This document shows positions 1 through 11,271 of a DNA stretch of 64,000 nucleotides, in pieces. How positions within the stretch are numbered: position 1 is the stretch's first letter; every line of letters begins with the position of its first letter. The notes under the pieces were generated by a model. The model was not told where the DNA came from. It did no database searches and saw only the letters and a program-made list of their open reading frames with translations. A program made the translations under genes and the position numbers. Origin of the DNA: Chlorophyllum brunneum (Eukaryota; Basidiomycota; Agaricomycetes; Agaricales; Agaricaceae); the NCBI GenBank assembly GCA_963576785.1, contig OY756145.1, positions 2,480,001 to 2,544,000 of the forward strand. Reading direction: 5' to 3'.

Positions 1-1
1 G

Positions 2-664
2 TCAGCGAGTAGTTCGAAGAGTACGACTGGACAACGAAATATTTCGTACGTATCCTTCAACTTGGTCTTTCCTATACTAACATAACACATACCTAGCGGA
101 TCAAGTAAAGCATGGACGCACACTCGCCCTATAATAGATACACCAACATCCACCACTACACAAATCACAAACCCAAACACACCAACTACGACTACAACTA
201 GCAAAGATTCGAAATCGTTTTTAGCAATCCAACATTCTCAACAGGAGGAACAAATATCTTTGTTCGGAGATAGGGATAAGAGATCGTTATTGGATATACA
301 AGAAGAAGAGAAAGCGAGGAGGGAGGAGGAAGAGTTTTTGAGGTGGTGGGAGGAGGAAGAGGGTAGAGTGAAGATGGAGATGGAGTCTGTTAGAGTTGGG
401 CATCAGGGACAGAAACAAAAGAGGGGTGGTGGTGGTGGGAGGGGAAAGGCTAGTGGGGGTAATGATAGAAGTGAGAGACGTGGAGGGAGAGGAGGTGGGA
501 CTAGATCAAGAAAGGAGGGTAAAAATCCACATGATGGTTCGAGTCGACCTCAAGAAAGTGTTCGAGGAGATAACACTTCCAGTCGTCCGGCACGTCAAAG
601 TCATCGGAAACCTAGCCAAAAAGTTATCCAGGAACAAGTTATTCCTATGTCGTCTGGACCTTAG
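2..664 (+). CDS. C-terminal part of an IBtk-like (BTB/RCC1/ankyrin family) protein, 5' end outside the window
   Basis: Only the last two exons are present. Exon 2-45 is followed by an intron at 46-96 (GTACGT...TAG), and exon 97-664 continues in phase to a TAG stop. The tail has a serine/threonine-rich stretch, then SKSFLAIQ, then KRSLLDIQEEE and EEFLRWWEEE, and ends in a glycine/arginine-rich stretch with RGG-like motifs. Human IBtk (inhibitor of Bruton tyrosine kinase) has a similar SF-x2-I...EE...L-x2-IQ-x-EE arrangement near its C-terminus, which is the basis for the name. The BTB and RCC1 domains would lie upstream of base 1 and cannot be checked. It could instead be another protein with a charged coiled tail. 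The basic RG-rich end suggests nucleic-acid or protein binding, but that is inference. It converges on the Hsp78 gene with about 150 bp between the stops. Confidence 0.55.
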
Positions 665-813
665 ACATTGATACCAGCTTTAGAACTTTGAATATTGTTA
701 TTATCGTTATTTACAGAGTGGGGAGGTGTGGATAATACAAGTGAGCGGGGAAGCGAAGAACTAGAAATACAAATGCGTCTAAAAACAGTTTTGCAAGAAA
801 AAGGAATAACATT

Positions 814-3678
814 TTACAACTTCTTCTCATCATCCTCCTCTTCACCACCAATAACAACATCTCTCACTCTCCTCCCCACAACCTCATCAGCCTCATGATT
901 ATCCCCAATCTCAATCCCACCCCCCGCATCACAAAAAACCTTCACAACATCCCCATCCCTAACCACCCCCCTCAACAACTTCCTCGCAAGTGGAAAAAGC
1001 ACATTCTTCCTAACATGTCTCGCAATCGCTCTCGCACCATACATCTCCGAATACCCTTTCTCCGCCAACACTTGTATCGCTTGAGTTGTCACATCCAATT
1101 GAATTCTTCTAGACTCCAACCGATCGTTAATCTCGTTTAATCTTAGGCGTGTGATATCGAGTATAGAGCTTTTAGTCAATTTGTTGAATATTTGGATGGA
1201 ATCCAGTCTGTTGAGAAGTTCTGGTGGGAAATAAGTTTGTGTGCGTTGTAGGACTAGATCTTTAGTTTCTTGTGATATTTCTCCTTTTTGTGATGATGAC
1301 GAGGAAGAAGGGTGAGAGAGGATGTCGGAACCGATATTGGATGTGAGACAGATAATAGTGTTTTTGAAATCGATTTTGCGACCTTGGGAATCTGTGATGG
1401 TCCCTTCGTCGAGGATTTGAAGAAGAATCATGCACACGTCTTTATGTGCTTTTTCAAGTTCGTCAAGCAAAATCACCGCTATATGTAATCAACGTTTAAG
1501 TAAGGATTGGGAATATGAGAACGTACCGTATGGTTTACGTCTAACAGCTTCTGTTAATTGACCACCTTCTTCAAATCCGACATAACCCGGTGCAGCACCA
1601 ATCAACCGGGATATAGTATGTCTATCATGATACTAAAAAAAAATATCAGAATACTCGCGTTTATGTATATACTATACATTACCTCGGACATGTTAATCGT
1701 AATCAACCCGCGTTGTTCATCATTGAACAAAAACGCCGCCAATGCTTTACACAATTCCGTCTACACCCAAGCATTAGTTGATTATTGTGGGAGGCGAGTG
1801 TGGGAGGGGGGTTACCTTGCCGACGCCTGTAGGACCCAAGAACAAGAATGACGCGACGGGTCTATTGGGAGCTTGTAATCCCGCACGAGAAATTCGTACA
1901 GCGTCGCTTATAGCTGTAACGACATGATCCTGTCCAACGACTCTTTTCTTCAACGCATCTTCCATCTATCAAACAACGTCAGTTTGACTTTTTATATGCT
2001 AGAAAAGACTCACATGAACAAGTTTATCCCTCTCTCCTTTCATCAAATTCGTCACAGGGATTCCTGTCGCCTTCGCCACAACTCTAGCAATATCCGCACT
2101 GGTAACTCTCTCATGCAACATCGCAAGTGGCATTTCCTCTTCTTCCTCCTTCTCCTCTTTCTCCTTTGGCAACTTGGCCTCAAGTTCGGGTATAGTCGCA
2201 TACCTCAACCTCGAAGCAACATCATACTTCCCTTGTCTCTGCGCAACCTCCAATTGATATTTCGCATCTTGTAAACTCTCCTTCAGTTCTTTCACTTTAT
2301 CCAACCTCGCCCTCTCCTCTTTCCACACTTTAATCAACTCGTCCACTTCTGTCTTCTTCTCCTTTAACTCTTTTTCCAATTTCTCCCTTCGCTCAATACT
2401 GAACACATCCATCTCCTTTTTCAAACTCTCCAACTCGATTTGAATTTCGACAATCTGCCTTTCCAATCCTTCCACTTCATCCGGTTTACTCTCCTGCGCT
2501 AATCTCAAAGCGCTAGCAGCTTCATCAACCAAATCGATAGCTTTGTCAGGTAGATACCTATCGGAGATGTATCGTGCGGAATAAAGAGACGCAGTGACCA
2601 GTGCTGAATCGGATATTTCCACACCATGGTGGACTTCGTAACGTGGTTTGAGGCCGCGGAGGATGGAAATTGTGGAAGAGATGGTTGGTTCTGAGATTTG
2701 GACTGGTTGGAAACGACGTTCGAGAGCGGCGTCTTTACCAATCGTTTTGCGATATTCGTCGGCTGTAGATGTGTCAATAATAAATAACGTGTTGTGGTGT
2801 CGTACGTACTTGTTGTTGCGCCGACGAGCTGGAGACCGCGTGCGAGGGCAGGTTTGATCATTTGACCTGCATCGATACTGCCCTCGGCTTTTCCGAGTTG
2901 GAAAAGCATATCTGATAGGACGATGAGTTGATATTGGGGGAAAAAGATGAGCTACGCACGGATTTCATCAATAAAACAAATGATTTTTCCAGCCTGATTA
3001 CGACTCCGTCAGTCATGTCATAACTAATGAAAACAAAAACACACTTCATCTTCAATGTCACGCAACAAGGCTTTAAATTTTTCTTCAAATTGACCTCGGA
3101 TACCCGAGCCCGCTAGAATAGAAGCGAGATCAATGGACAGAACGCGTTTATTTTGAAGCGACTACATGTTATCAGTCATGAGACGCAGGAATAAAAAAAA
3201 ACATTGCGCACCTCGGGGACTTCTTTAGACACGATACGACTGGCGAGACCTTCGAGAATAGCAGTTTTGCCTACACCTGGAGGGCCTATGAGGACTGGAT
3301 TTGATTTTGTGCGACGAGAAAGAACTGGGAGGGCTGTTAGTGTGGGAGAGGAGTAGTGGTGAGAGATGTACTTTGAATGGTGCGGCGGATTTCTAGTAAA
3401 AGGTGAGAATGGGAGTGAAGGCGCGGTTGAGAAACACGGACCTTCGTCTCTGCCAATGGTAGGATCTAATTTACCCTTCCGCGCGAGAAAAGTCAAGTCT
3501 GTGCTCTGTGCTGTCGTTAGGACATGTTCCACGATTTGTGAAACAGACGTACGTGTTCCTTGAGGACCTCGCCTTTGGACTGAGGCGCAAGAGACAGTCC
3601 TCGCGGGGCAGCATAGTATCTAACGAGTGGAAAGTGTCTGTGTATGAGGGCAGCCCGGAGGAAGAGCCGAAAGGCCAT
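814..3678 (-). CDS. HSP78: Mitochondrial Hsp78, ClpB/Hsp104-type AAA+ disaggregase
   Basis: This hexameric ATPase solubilises aggregated proteins together with mitochondrial Hsp70. Exon 1 (3678-3553) encodes a 42-residue arginine-rich, acid-poor leader starting [16 protein letters not shown], a good mitochondrial targeting sequence. The next exon goes straight to [21 protein letters not shown], so the Clp_N repeat domain of cytosolic Hsp104 is missing, as expected for Hsp78. Visible landmarks are Walker A GPPGVGKT and Walker B IICFIDEI of ATPase 1, the charged coiled M-domain (about 2150-2470), Walker A LGPTGVGK of ATPase 2 and Walker [12 protein letters not shown]. The gene is split by many short introns. 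An exon of about 21 nt (encoding roughly EIRRTIQ) joins GRDE to [10 protein letters not shown]. The C-terminus is acidic then basic (EEEDDEKKL). Internal exon limits were inferred; the reading frame looks intact. Confidence 0.93.
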
Positions 3679-3766
3679 TGGAGGGTCGGCGATCAACAGC
3701 CCGACATGATATAACGAATCTCCGCGCACTCCGCGGAATGGCTGAAGGATAAATAGCGGGACAGGC
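3679..3766. promoter_or_regulatory. Short divergent promoter between HSP78 and DERA
   Basis: The start codons of HSP78 (minus, 3678) and the aldolase gene (plus, 3767) are only 88 bp apart, so both genes must share this stretch as promoter plus 5' leaders. It contains an AT-rich GATAAATAG, but no convincing TATA box or heat-shock element can be called by eye. Confidence 0.5.
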
Positions 3767-4683
3767 ATGTCCACAAGTCACGCCCCGATGCAGCGCACAA
3801 ACGACTCCTGGGCACACGCCATCCACGCACAGATCGCGTCCGTCCTCGACAAAGACTCTGCTCCTCTCTCTCCCCCACTCAAAGACTTGTCTTCTTCAGA
3901 CGACCCTCGTTTCCCAAATACCATTGATCACACTCTTCTCACTCCAGACGCTACTTCCGCCCAAATCGACAGACTCTGTGATGAAGCCGTCCGTTTCAAA
4001 TTCAAGGTCCTCTCCCTCCCAATTCTCTCCACCCTTTTTATTAACCAACTCCAGTCGTGCTGCGTCAACGGTTCAAACGTCCGTCAAGTTTTCAATCGAA
4101 TGGCCCAAAGCAATTCAGACTGCATCGTCTGTTGTGTAGTCGGCTTTCCCCTCGGCGCAGGCTCACCAAAAGCAAAAGCCTACGAAGCAACTCAAGCAAT
4201 CGCAGACGGCGCTCGTGAAATCGATACCGTCATCCCTCTCGGCGCTCTCAAATCCTCAAATTTCGCTGCCGTATACACAGACATCCATACAACAGTCCAA
4301 TCTTCCCATCCCTATCCCGTTAAAGTTATCATAGAAACCTCTTTTCTCACTACTGAAGAAAAAATTGCTGCTTGTTACATTGCTGCAGAAGCCGGGGCTG
4401 CCTTTGTTAAAACTTGTACTGGCTTTCAGGGCGGTACCGGTGCTACTTCTGAGGATGTTAGTTTGATGTGGAGGACTGTTGCGTATATGAGTGGGAGAGT
4501 CAAGGTCAAGGCTTCGGGTGGTATTCGCACTTTTGAGAAAGCCCAAGAGATGTTTAAAGCCGGTGCAGAACGTCTTGGAACGTACGTTCTATACCTCTCC
4601 TCACCTTCCCTTCTAACCAACCCCCCTCTAGTTCAAGCGGTCCACAACTCATGGCTGGCGCTCTCGCCACTCACGGATACTAA
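3767..4683 (+). CDS. deoC: Deoxyribose-phosphate aldolase (DERA)
   Basis: Cleaves 2-deoxyribose-5-phosphate to glyceraldehyde-3-phosphate and acetaldehyde, salvaging carbon from deoxynucleosides. There are three exons: 3767-4006, 4055-4581 and 4632-4683. The first intron (4007-4054, 48 nt) preserves the frame; removing it joins FKFK to SCCVNGSNV, the family's conserved VCVN region. Other landmarks are IDHTLLTPDAT near the N-terminus, VVGFPLGAG, ADGAREIDTVI, the Schiff-base lysine in FVKTCTGF and the second lysine in VKVKASGGIRT. The last exon encodes SSGPQLMAGALATHGY, a typical DERA end. Length is about 288 residues, close to eukaryotic forms. No targeting signal is obvious, so it is probably cytosolic. 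All key residues are present. Confidence 0.93.
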
Positions 4684-7630
4684 CACAACACCTCGACATC
4701 CCCCACTTTCCTCTTGTTCCTTATACCAATTATCTATTTTTGGGTATCAATTATCCGCTTTCGTTTCTTCATTAACAGGGTCCTACAAATTATCAAAAAA
4801 AAAAAAACAAATTTGAAATAAATCTCTCACTCAGACCACAAAGGACCCCAGTATAGACGTGGTCAACTCCCGCTTCAACAGTTCTCGTAGCCTTGCTTCA
4901 CCACCATCCACCACCCAAAAAAAAATCCTATTCCCCGAAACCTCCAGATACACATCTTGTCACTAATCCATGGATCACTCGGATTTTAGATTTATTTACC
5001 TATCCTACTTCGCTTTATTTTCGGTATGATTTGGGTGTGTGTGTATGCCCGAGGGTTGAATTTAGGTTGATTCTTGTACCTATTTATTCTTCTTTATACA
5101 TAGTTCATTTTTGGGCCGAGTTCCTTGAAGCCCGGGGAATAGGCGAATGTCAGATCTTTTTTTTTCAAAAAGATTTTTATCAGCGGGTGATAACTCGTCT
5201 CGTTATACATTACCACAACTTCTCTTCTCTTCTTATTCCCATATTCAATTAACCGTGAGTACTCCCCTCCCAAGATCCACATTTCAAACTTCAACCAACA
5301 CACAACCATTCTTAATTTACAAACAACGAACAACTACTACACTCATCCATGTTCCTAAAAACCGTAACCCAATTTAAGAGGATATGGTAGAGTAATAAGG
5401 CTCAGTATAATCCCGAACATGCCAAGAAGCCATTATGTCGCCAATCCCTTAAGAAGTTTACCCCTAGTGGAGATTTTAAATCTCACTCATTCCCACATAT
5501 ACAAATGTATTTGCTGCGCATACAATCATTCCCTATCATCCCTAAGCAACACAAGCGACAAGGTAAAATGGTTTATCTCACTACAAAAGAAGTGATTCTT
5601 ACGGCTAGTAGAAAGCGATTAATTTGTTATTTGCGCAGTTTTCTAGATCCGTCCGTACGTGTCTGTCTTGTGTTATACAAGCTTTTTATTTATTGTAACA
5701 TAATACTCTGTGTGTGTCAATGACGCCACCTTTGCGTCTTCGCGAGCACACTGCTCTCATTACAACTTTATATGACTCGTAACATAAGTCTTCAGGGTAT
5801 ACCTATATCCTAGTCGCACCGCCGAACTCCCTTTGATCAAACGCCACACCACCCCATCGAGTCTTGTGAACTCTCGCATATTCAGAACACTATCGCCAAG
5901 ACCCATCAGATTCAAGAACTTCAAGTTTGATTAGAGACCACACTGGTCTCTTAGTATGACTTGTAACATAACCCCCGTGTCAAGCCTTCAGGGTATATCA
6001 TATCCTAGTCACACCCTTGATCAAACGCCACACCACCAGCACATGAAACTGTAGAATCTGGACCCTTGTTTGTCAATATGATCATGACATACGACGCGCG
6101 CGCGTGTGTGTATGTGGAAATGAAAACCACTAGCTCGGACATAGACCCTAGGATGCTTAACTGAGATACTATACCCATAATATTTGGCACGCCGAGAGAT
6201 ACTCTTCGTCCGACTATCACGTCTTACATCCAGGCACCAACGGACCACAAACTGTAAGGAGACATGTCAAATAGAATATCTACTTCCTAGCGAACGAGGC
6301 ACAACTTTATGTCATAAGGATCCACGCCCTTTGAACAACATCGAACTCGCTTTACCCTTCTCGACTTCACACAAACGTCACATTTATCTCCAAAGATACC
6401 ACCACTCTTCACTTTTCCACGCATTTCGTGTTGCTCACCGCCCATGTGACAAACTACAACCCTTTCGTCTATTTTTACAAACCGGTTGATCCATGGAGTT
6501 TTGAAAAAGCTGATGATAATTTAGGTTCAGGTACTTGCCCTGGGAAAGGTTAATGAGCAGTGGGTCCAAGAAAGGGATTATGTTTGACGGTGCTTGGCAA
6601 TATGTTCGTTGCGCGGATATTAGGAGGACCGAGGAACTTGGCTTTCCGTGCTGTTCTTCAATCACTTCCATTGCTCATCTATCTTTTTTTCTTGATCACC
6701 GACCTATTGGATGGTATAGAGGCTGTTGAAAGAACAAGCAACACGCGCAGTGAATCCCAAGGACATCTCGGGCATCTGATGACGAGCTCCTGTAATCAGT
6801 CGCTCTGGACAAAGCCCCTTTATCACATATCTTAAAACAACTTTACCGCTTGGAGTCCGAACTGCCATCGCAGCTCCATTCCGCACTCGATGGAATACCC
6901 TCTTTCTGTCCTCGCGAGTTGTTGATGGTTCACACTACTGTCAAAGGGTCAAAGGTATCCACGAGAGTCGGGGGTGAAGGCTTGTGCTCCCCGGCTTACT
7001 GTCTTTCCTCGGCCCCGTTGATGTCGAAGACGTAACCCCGCGAGCACTGCTTCCATGACTCGAAGACAGCCTATATATTCGCTTCGCTGGTTTTCGTTTC
7101 TTCTGCGTCCCGGACATGCGGTGCGATATGCCTGGCTCATTTCCAAGTTTTGTACATCGGAATTTAACGGTGTCATGGCACTGCTCTCTATGTTCGTGAT
7201 TATCATCGCGGCGGAAAGGTTCCTTCCTTCCTTGTTGGACGAGAGCACAAGAATCTTTGTGCCTAAAAGTCTCGGAAATGATGCCGTCGTGATATAATTA
7301 GCGAGTCCTTGTGATGTGGATCTTCTTACGTTGTTGTAATGATGAATCCTGACATATAGCAAAGGTGGCTGAATGGACGTTGGTCCGGGCGGTGGATCGG
7401 TTGGATTTGTGGCATTGACAGTCGTATGAAGATATGTCGAAATTCCTTATCTTTAAATAGTGAACCTTAAACCCTTCCAGTCGCATTGCCGTGAGTTTGA
7501 CACTTGTTTTTCTTTCGAAACGTATTGATACCAGTTTAATACATAGTCCATTCAGGTACATCCATTTACAGATAACGTCAGCGCCAAGTCACTTGGATTT
7601 GATCCTAGACTCTGGTCCCCAAACCACTAG
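4684..7630. other. Gene-poor stretch, no gene recognised
   Basis: Open frames here are short and mutually overlapping, and none gave a recognisable family or a convincing spliced model. A plus-strand stretch at about 6560-6760 and another at 7055-7297 have hydrophobic segments and could be relics of a membrane protein, but I could not connect them. A direct repeat lies at 5771-6038 (listed separately). Confidence 0.5.
5771..6038. repeat. Imperfect direct repeat, two ~84-bp copies
   Basis: Copies at about 5771-5854 and 5955-6038 share TATGACT(C/T)GTAACATAA, CTTCAGGGTATA, ATCCTAGTC(G/A)CACC and a 22-base stretch beginning TTGATCAAACGCC, spaced 184 bp apart. Small insertions separate the shared blocks. 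No coding frame or terminal structure explains it. Confidence 0.75.
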
Positions 7631-8022
7631 CTACGCTGACAGTATAGCGCTGAGGTTGGAGGGAATCGAAACAGTAACACCGGGGGGCAAGCTAGTCGGT
7701 ATGTCTGTGGGTGCTGGCTGGGATTCTGTGACACTTGGGCTTTGGCTAGGTCATACTGGTCAGTGATCTATCTGCGTATCGGGAGAGAATGGCTTACGTC
7801 CAAACGACCGTGGTCGTAGCTTCGACGAGGAAAGGAGACTGCTGGATTATGCTGTGGATCACCCTTGTCGCGGTTAGCACAGCAGCTGCAGCGGGTTCTT
7901 GACGAGCTGCTTGTTCAGTCTAGGAAGGTGTCAATGCTTAACCACTGGCTCCTGGTGAACATTCCAATACTTACTGCAGCTACGATACAGGCTAGGGTGC
8001 ATAGAGAAAACAACAACTTCAT
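7631..8022 (-). CDS. Small secreted protein, unrecognised family (three-exon model)
   Basis: I built this gene from splice sites; no long open frame shows it. Exon 1 (8022-7975) encodes MKLLFSLCTLACIVAA, a textbook signal peptide. Intron 1 (7974-7920) is GTAAGT...CTAG. Exon 2 (7919-7798) encodes TEQAARQEPAAAA, then a VLTATRVIHSII segment. Intron 2 (7797-7746) is GTAAGC...CTAG with a CTGAC branch-like site. Exon 3 (7745-7631) encodes a proline/serine-rich tail ending PSNLSAILSA and a stop. All phases agree and both introns are 50-55 nt, like those of neighbouring genes. The predicted product has 94 residues, with no cysteine after the signal peptide. It resembles no family I know. The upstream minus-strand frame (8378-8019) ends in a strong GTAAGT donor, so a longer transcript with a different first exon is possible. 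Confidence 0.45.
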
Positions 8023-8727
8023 AGTGCGGGTTGTGGGATGAAATCGGACGAAAGGCCTTTGGGTTTTGACAAGCAAAGATTATAACTTACTCGCGATCTG
8101 TCGGAGGAACCAACAGCGCTTTCAAATCTTACGTTCATTCCAATCTTGAAAGGTCCGATACGAATCTCATTTCGGTCCGTCTCCATGAAGTCAGCTTCCT
8201 CCTTCTGCTCATTGTCCAGGGTGTAACTACACAAACGGGCGTCCGGGCGACTATCTCTTTCTGATGGGCTTGAGAGCCGGACAAGCTGTAGACAGGGTTT
8301 ACGGCTGCCGATGAGTACATTATACACCGGCCAGCGACATTTGTGATGTGTACCGGAATTGGGCGGAGTTACAATCAATCGACGATTACGACCTTCAATT
8401 CAATCTACTCTCTGTTTCCTTCGACGACATAACAAAATCGAACCGCCGCAGTAATTCCAGCATGAATGACGCTTGGATATCCATCAAACTTCATACGTCT
8501 CAAGCCTCCATTTTCTCACTCCTGGCCAGGTACACCTTTTCAGCCATTCCGTGGCGGGCCTTGGACACCGCGTTGACCTCGTCATTCGTTTCACATATAT
8601 CTTTCGGGTCTGGCTGGGGTGGTGATAGACCGGTTCGCTCGATTGACTCGAGGGCTTGGCTGTCTTCACAACCCAATCCGATTGACCCATACAAGCGATC
8701 TGTACCTGCATTTTGACAATCTCGGTT

Positions 8728-8734
8728 TATAAAG
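8728..8734 (+). promoter_or_regulatory. TATA box of the laccase gene
   Basis: TATAAAG lies 65 bp upstream of the laccase start codon, at a usual distance for a regulated fungal gene. Confidence 0.5.
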
Positions 8735-8792
8735 GAATGTCAGCCAGCTGCCTCTTCAGTTTCTCGTACCCACCGACTCAAGCTGGGATACG

Positions 8793-11066
8793 ATGAAGAC
8801 ACTGATACACGTATATTTCCTCTTTGCAACTCTACTCGCCTCTCGTGTCCAAGCAGCTATTGGACCTAGCTCTGACATTCATATTGTCAACAAACATATC
8901 GCGCCTGATGGCTTTACTCGATCGTAAGTACTGATCGGAAGTGGGATGTTTGCACTAAAACTTAGTACTCCACCCTACCAGTGCTGTGTTAGCTGGCAAG
9001 ACCGCTGCCAGTGCTAGCTTCCCAGGCCCATTGGTTCGAGGCATCAAGGTGCGCTAGACTTGAACTAAGCTACCGTAATTGTTCAGCTGATCCGGTCACG
9101 TAGGGTTCGACATTCAAGCTGAATGTGATCGATGAATTAACAGATACTACTATGTTGCGTAGTACTAGTATTGCAAGTTTTTTTTTCACCGCTCTCTTGA
9201 TATCACATTTTTGACTCTAGGCCCTCTCAGCATTGGCATGGCCTTTTCCAAGAAGGCTCGAGCTGGGCTGATGGACCCGTTGGGGTTACGCAATGCCCAA
9301 TCTCGCCCGGTCATTCGTTCCTTTATCAATTCAAAGTCCCAGATCAAGCTGGGACTTTCTGGTATCACTCACATCATTGTTCGTTTGTCCATTTCATCTG
9401 TGGATTTTCTCTCTAAAACTGTGAAAACATTACAGCAACTCAATATTGTGATGGCTTGCGAGGTGCTTTCGTCGTTTACGATCTCTTTGATCCTCACCGA
9501 TTCAAGTAAGCTTAATCCATATGATATTGATGCAGTGGTGTTGATTTTCGCTGTAGATATCTCATAGATGACGGTATGGCATGATCAAGTTTACTGTCAC
9601 ACATTCTCACCCTTGCTTCAAGAAAGCACCGTCATCACTTTGGCCGATTGGTATGTGTCCGCCCAACGGTATCGGAGCTAAAGTCACTGAAGGGAATCTT
9701 CAAAGGTACCATGTCCCTGCACCTGCAGCTGGGCGCATTCCGACTGCCGACGCCACTTTGATCAACGGGAAGGGTCGCTATGCTAGTGGCCCTACCAGTC
9801 CGCTCGCCGTCATACGAGTCCTCAAGGGAATCAAGTATAGATTCCGTCTTGTTTCCATATCCTGCGACCCTAATTACACCTTCTCGATTGATGGCCACAC
9901 CATGGTAGGTAGCCCTTTTCCTGCACCTTGAAATTGTTGATTCATCCTTCCTTAGACAATCATCGAGGTGGATGGTGTCAACGTTGAGCCACTGACCGTC
10001 GACTCGATCCAAATATTTGCCGGTCAGCGTTACTCCTTCGTCTTGAATGCCAACCAGCCTATCGGTAACTACTGGATCCGCGCTGAACCTAACATTGGTA
10101 CTGGCGGATTCGAAGGAGGAATCAACTCTGCTATCTTACGATACATCTTCGCTCCCAACAAGGATCCTACCACCACACAAACACCTCCAGCGAACCCCCT
10201 TCGTGAGACCAATCTCGTTCCTCTGGAAAATCCAGGCGCCCCTGGAGGTAGTGCTCCAGCTGATGTTGCTATCAACCTCGCGATCACCTTTGATTTCGCC
10301 AAATTCCAATTCAGTATCAATGGCGCCCCTTTTATACCTCCGAATTCACTACCTGTCTTACTCCAGATTCTCAGTAAGACGGTGCCAGCTCAGGATCTGC
10401 TTCCAAAGGGCAGCGTATATTCGCTCCCTAGAAATAAGGTCATAGAACTGACACTACCGGGAGGAGCACCCGGCAGTCCTGTGAGTATTTCCAATCCCTA
10501 GGCGAACGCTTGCTGAACATGTTCTTAGCACCCTTTCCATCTTCACGGCGTGAGCCTCCACCACATATATTGATAAATTCATGCCTCAAAGATATTCTAT
10601 AGCATACCTTTGACGTTGTGCGAAGTGCAGGAAGTACTACTTACAATTACAAGAATCCCGTGCGAAGGGATGTCGTTTCAATTGGCGATACAGGTGACAA
10701 CGTCACCATCCGTTTCGACACCAATAACCCTGGTCCATGGATTTTACATTGGTGAGCATATTGCTCTTGTCTATGATAACGTCCGACTGATTATATGCTC
10801 CAGCCATATCGACTGGCACTTGGATATGTACGTTCTCTCTCCTTGAGATTAATTGAGCTCAACGACGTTGACACTACTTCAGTGGTCTCGCTGTTGTCCT
10901 CGCCGAAGACATCCCTACCATCGAACAATCTAATCCTCCTCGTAAGTCATCATTATCCGAGCTAATCATGATCCTGAAACTTAGCCTCCGTCCACCAGAA
11001 TCCTGGGACGACTTATGTCCTACTTATATCCAGCAACCTCCTGAAACCTTTCCCTCCAGTCAGTAA
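8793..11066 (+). CDS. Laccase, secreted multicopper oxidase
   Basis: Oxidises phenols with reduction of O2 to water outside the cell. The model has 14 exons: 8793-8923, 8982-9048, 9104-9172, 9231-9378, 9436-9505, 9557-9573, 9623-9650, 9706-9904, 9956-10480, 10529-10549, 10603-10751, 10804-10827, 10883-10941 and 10999-11066. The sum, 1575 nt, gives 524 residues, normal for the family. A signal peptide ends near VQA. All four copper motifs are present: [30 protein letters not shown] then HTFDVV, and HCHIDWHLDIGLA. The residue ten after the copper cysteine is Leu. Intron 3 (9173-9230) starts GCAAGT, which makes it a GC-AG intron, and exon 6 is only 17 nt. The end ESWDDLCP, as seen in other laccases, would vary slightly with the last acceptor; I used CACCAG to give [10 protein letters not shown]. 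Confidence 0.93.
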
Positions 11067-11271
11067 ATGACTGGATGGACTCAAAGCAAGCGCTTTTTTA
11101 TTCCCAATTTATTCGACTTAGCCGCGCTTGTTTTGCGCACAGTGTCATTGTATTTTAGTGGTTGAATGCGGAAAACCCTATGTAAGTTAGATAGGAATGT
11201 TTGGGGCAATATTCTCGGAGGCATGATTAATTGAATATACATGTTTTTGCCAGGGAGCTGAGTTATAAACC

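Noticed and set aside
6949..7362. 137-residue minus-strand frame in the gene-poor region
   Set aside because: Residue composition is unlike protein-coding sequence here, with no motif on either strand; hydrophobic frames on the opposite strand are equally unsupported.
8348..8716. 122-residue plus-strand frame upstream of the laccase
   Set aside because: No start context, domain or splice support; it runs into the laccase promoter and overlaps frames of similar length on the other strand.
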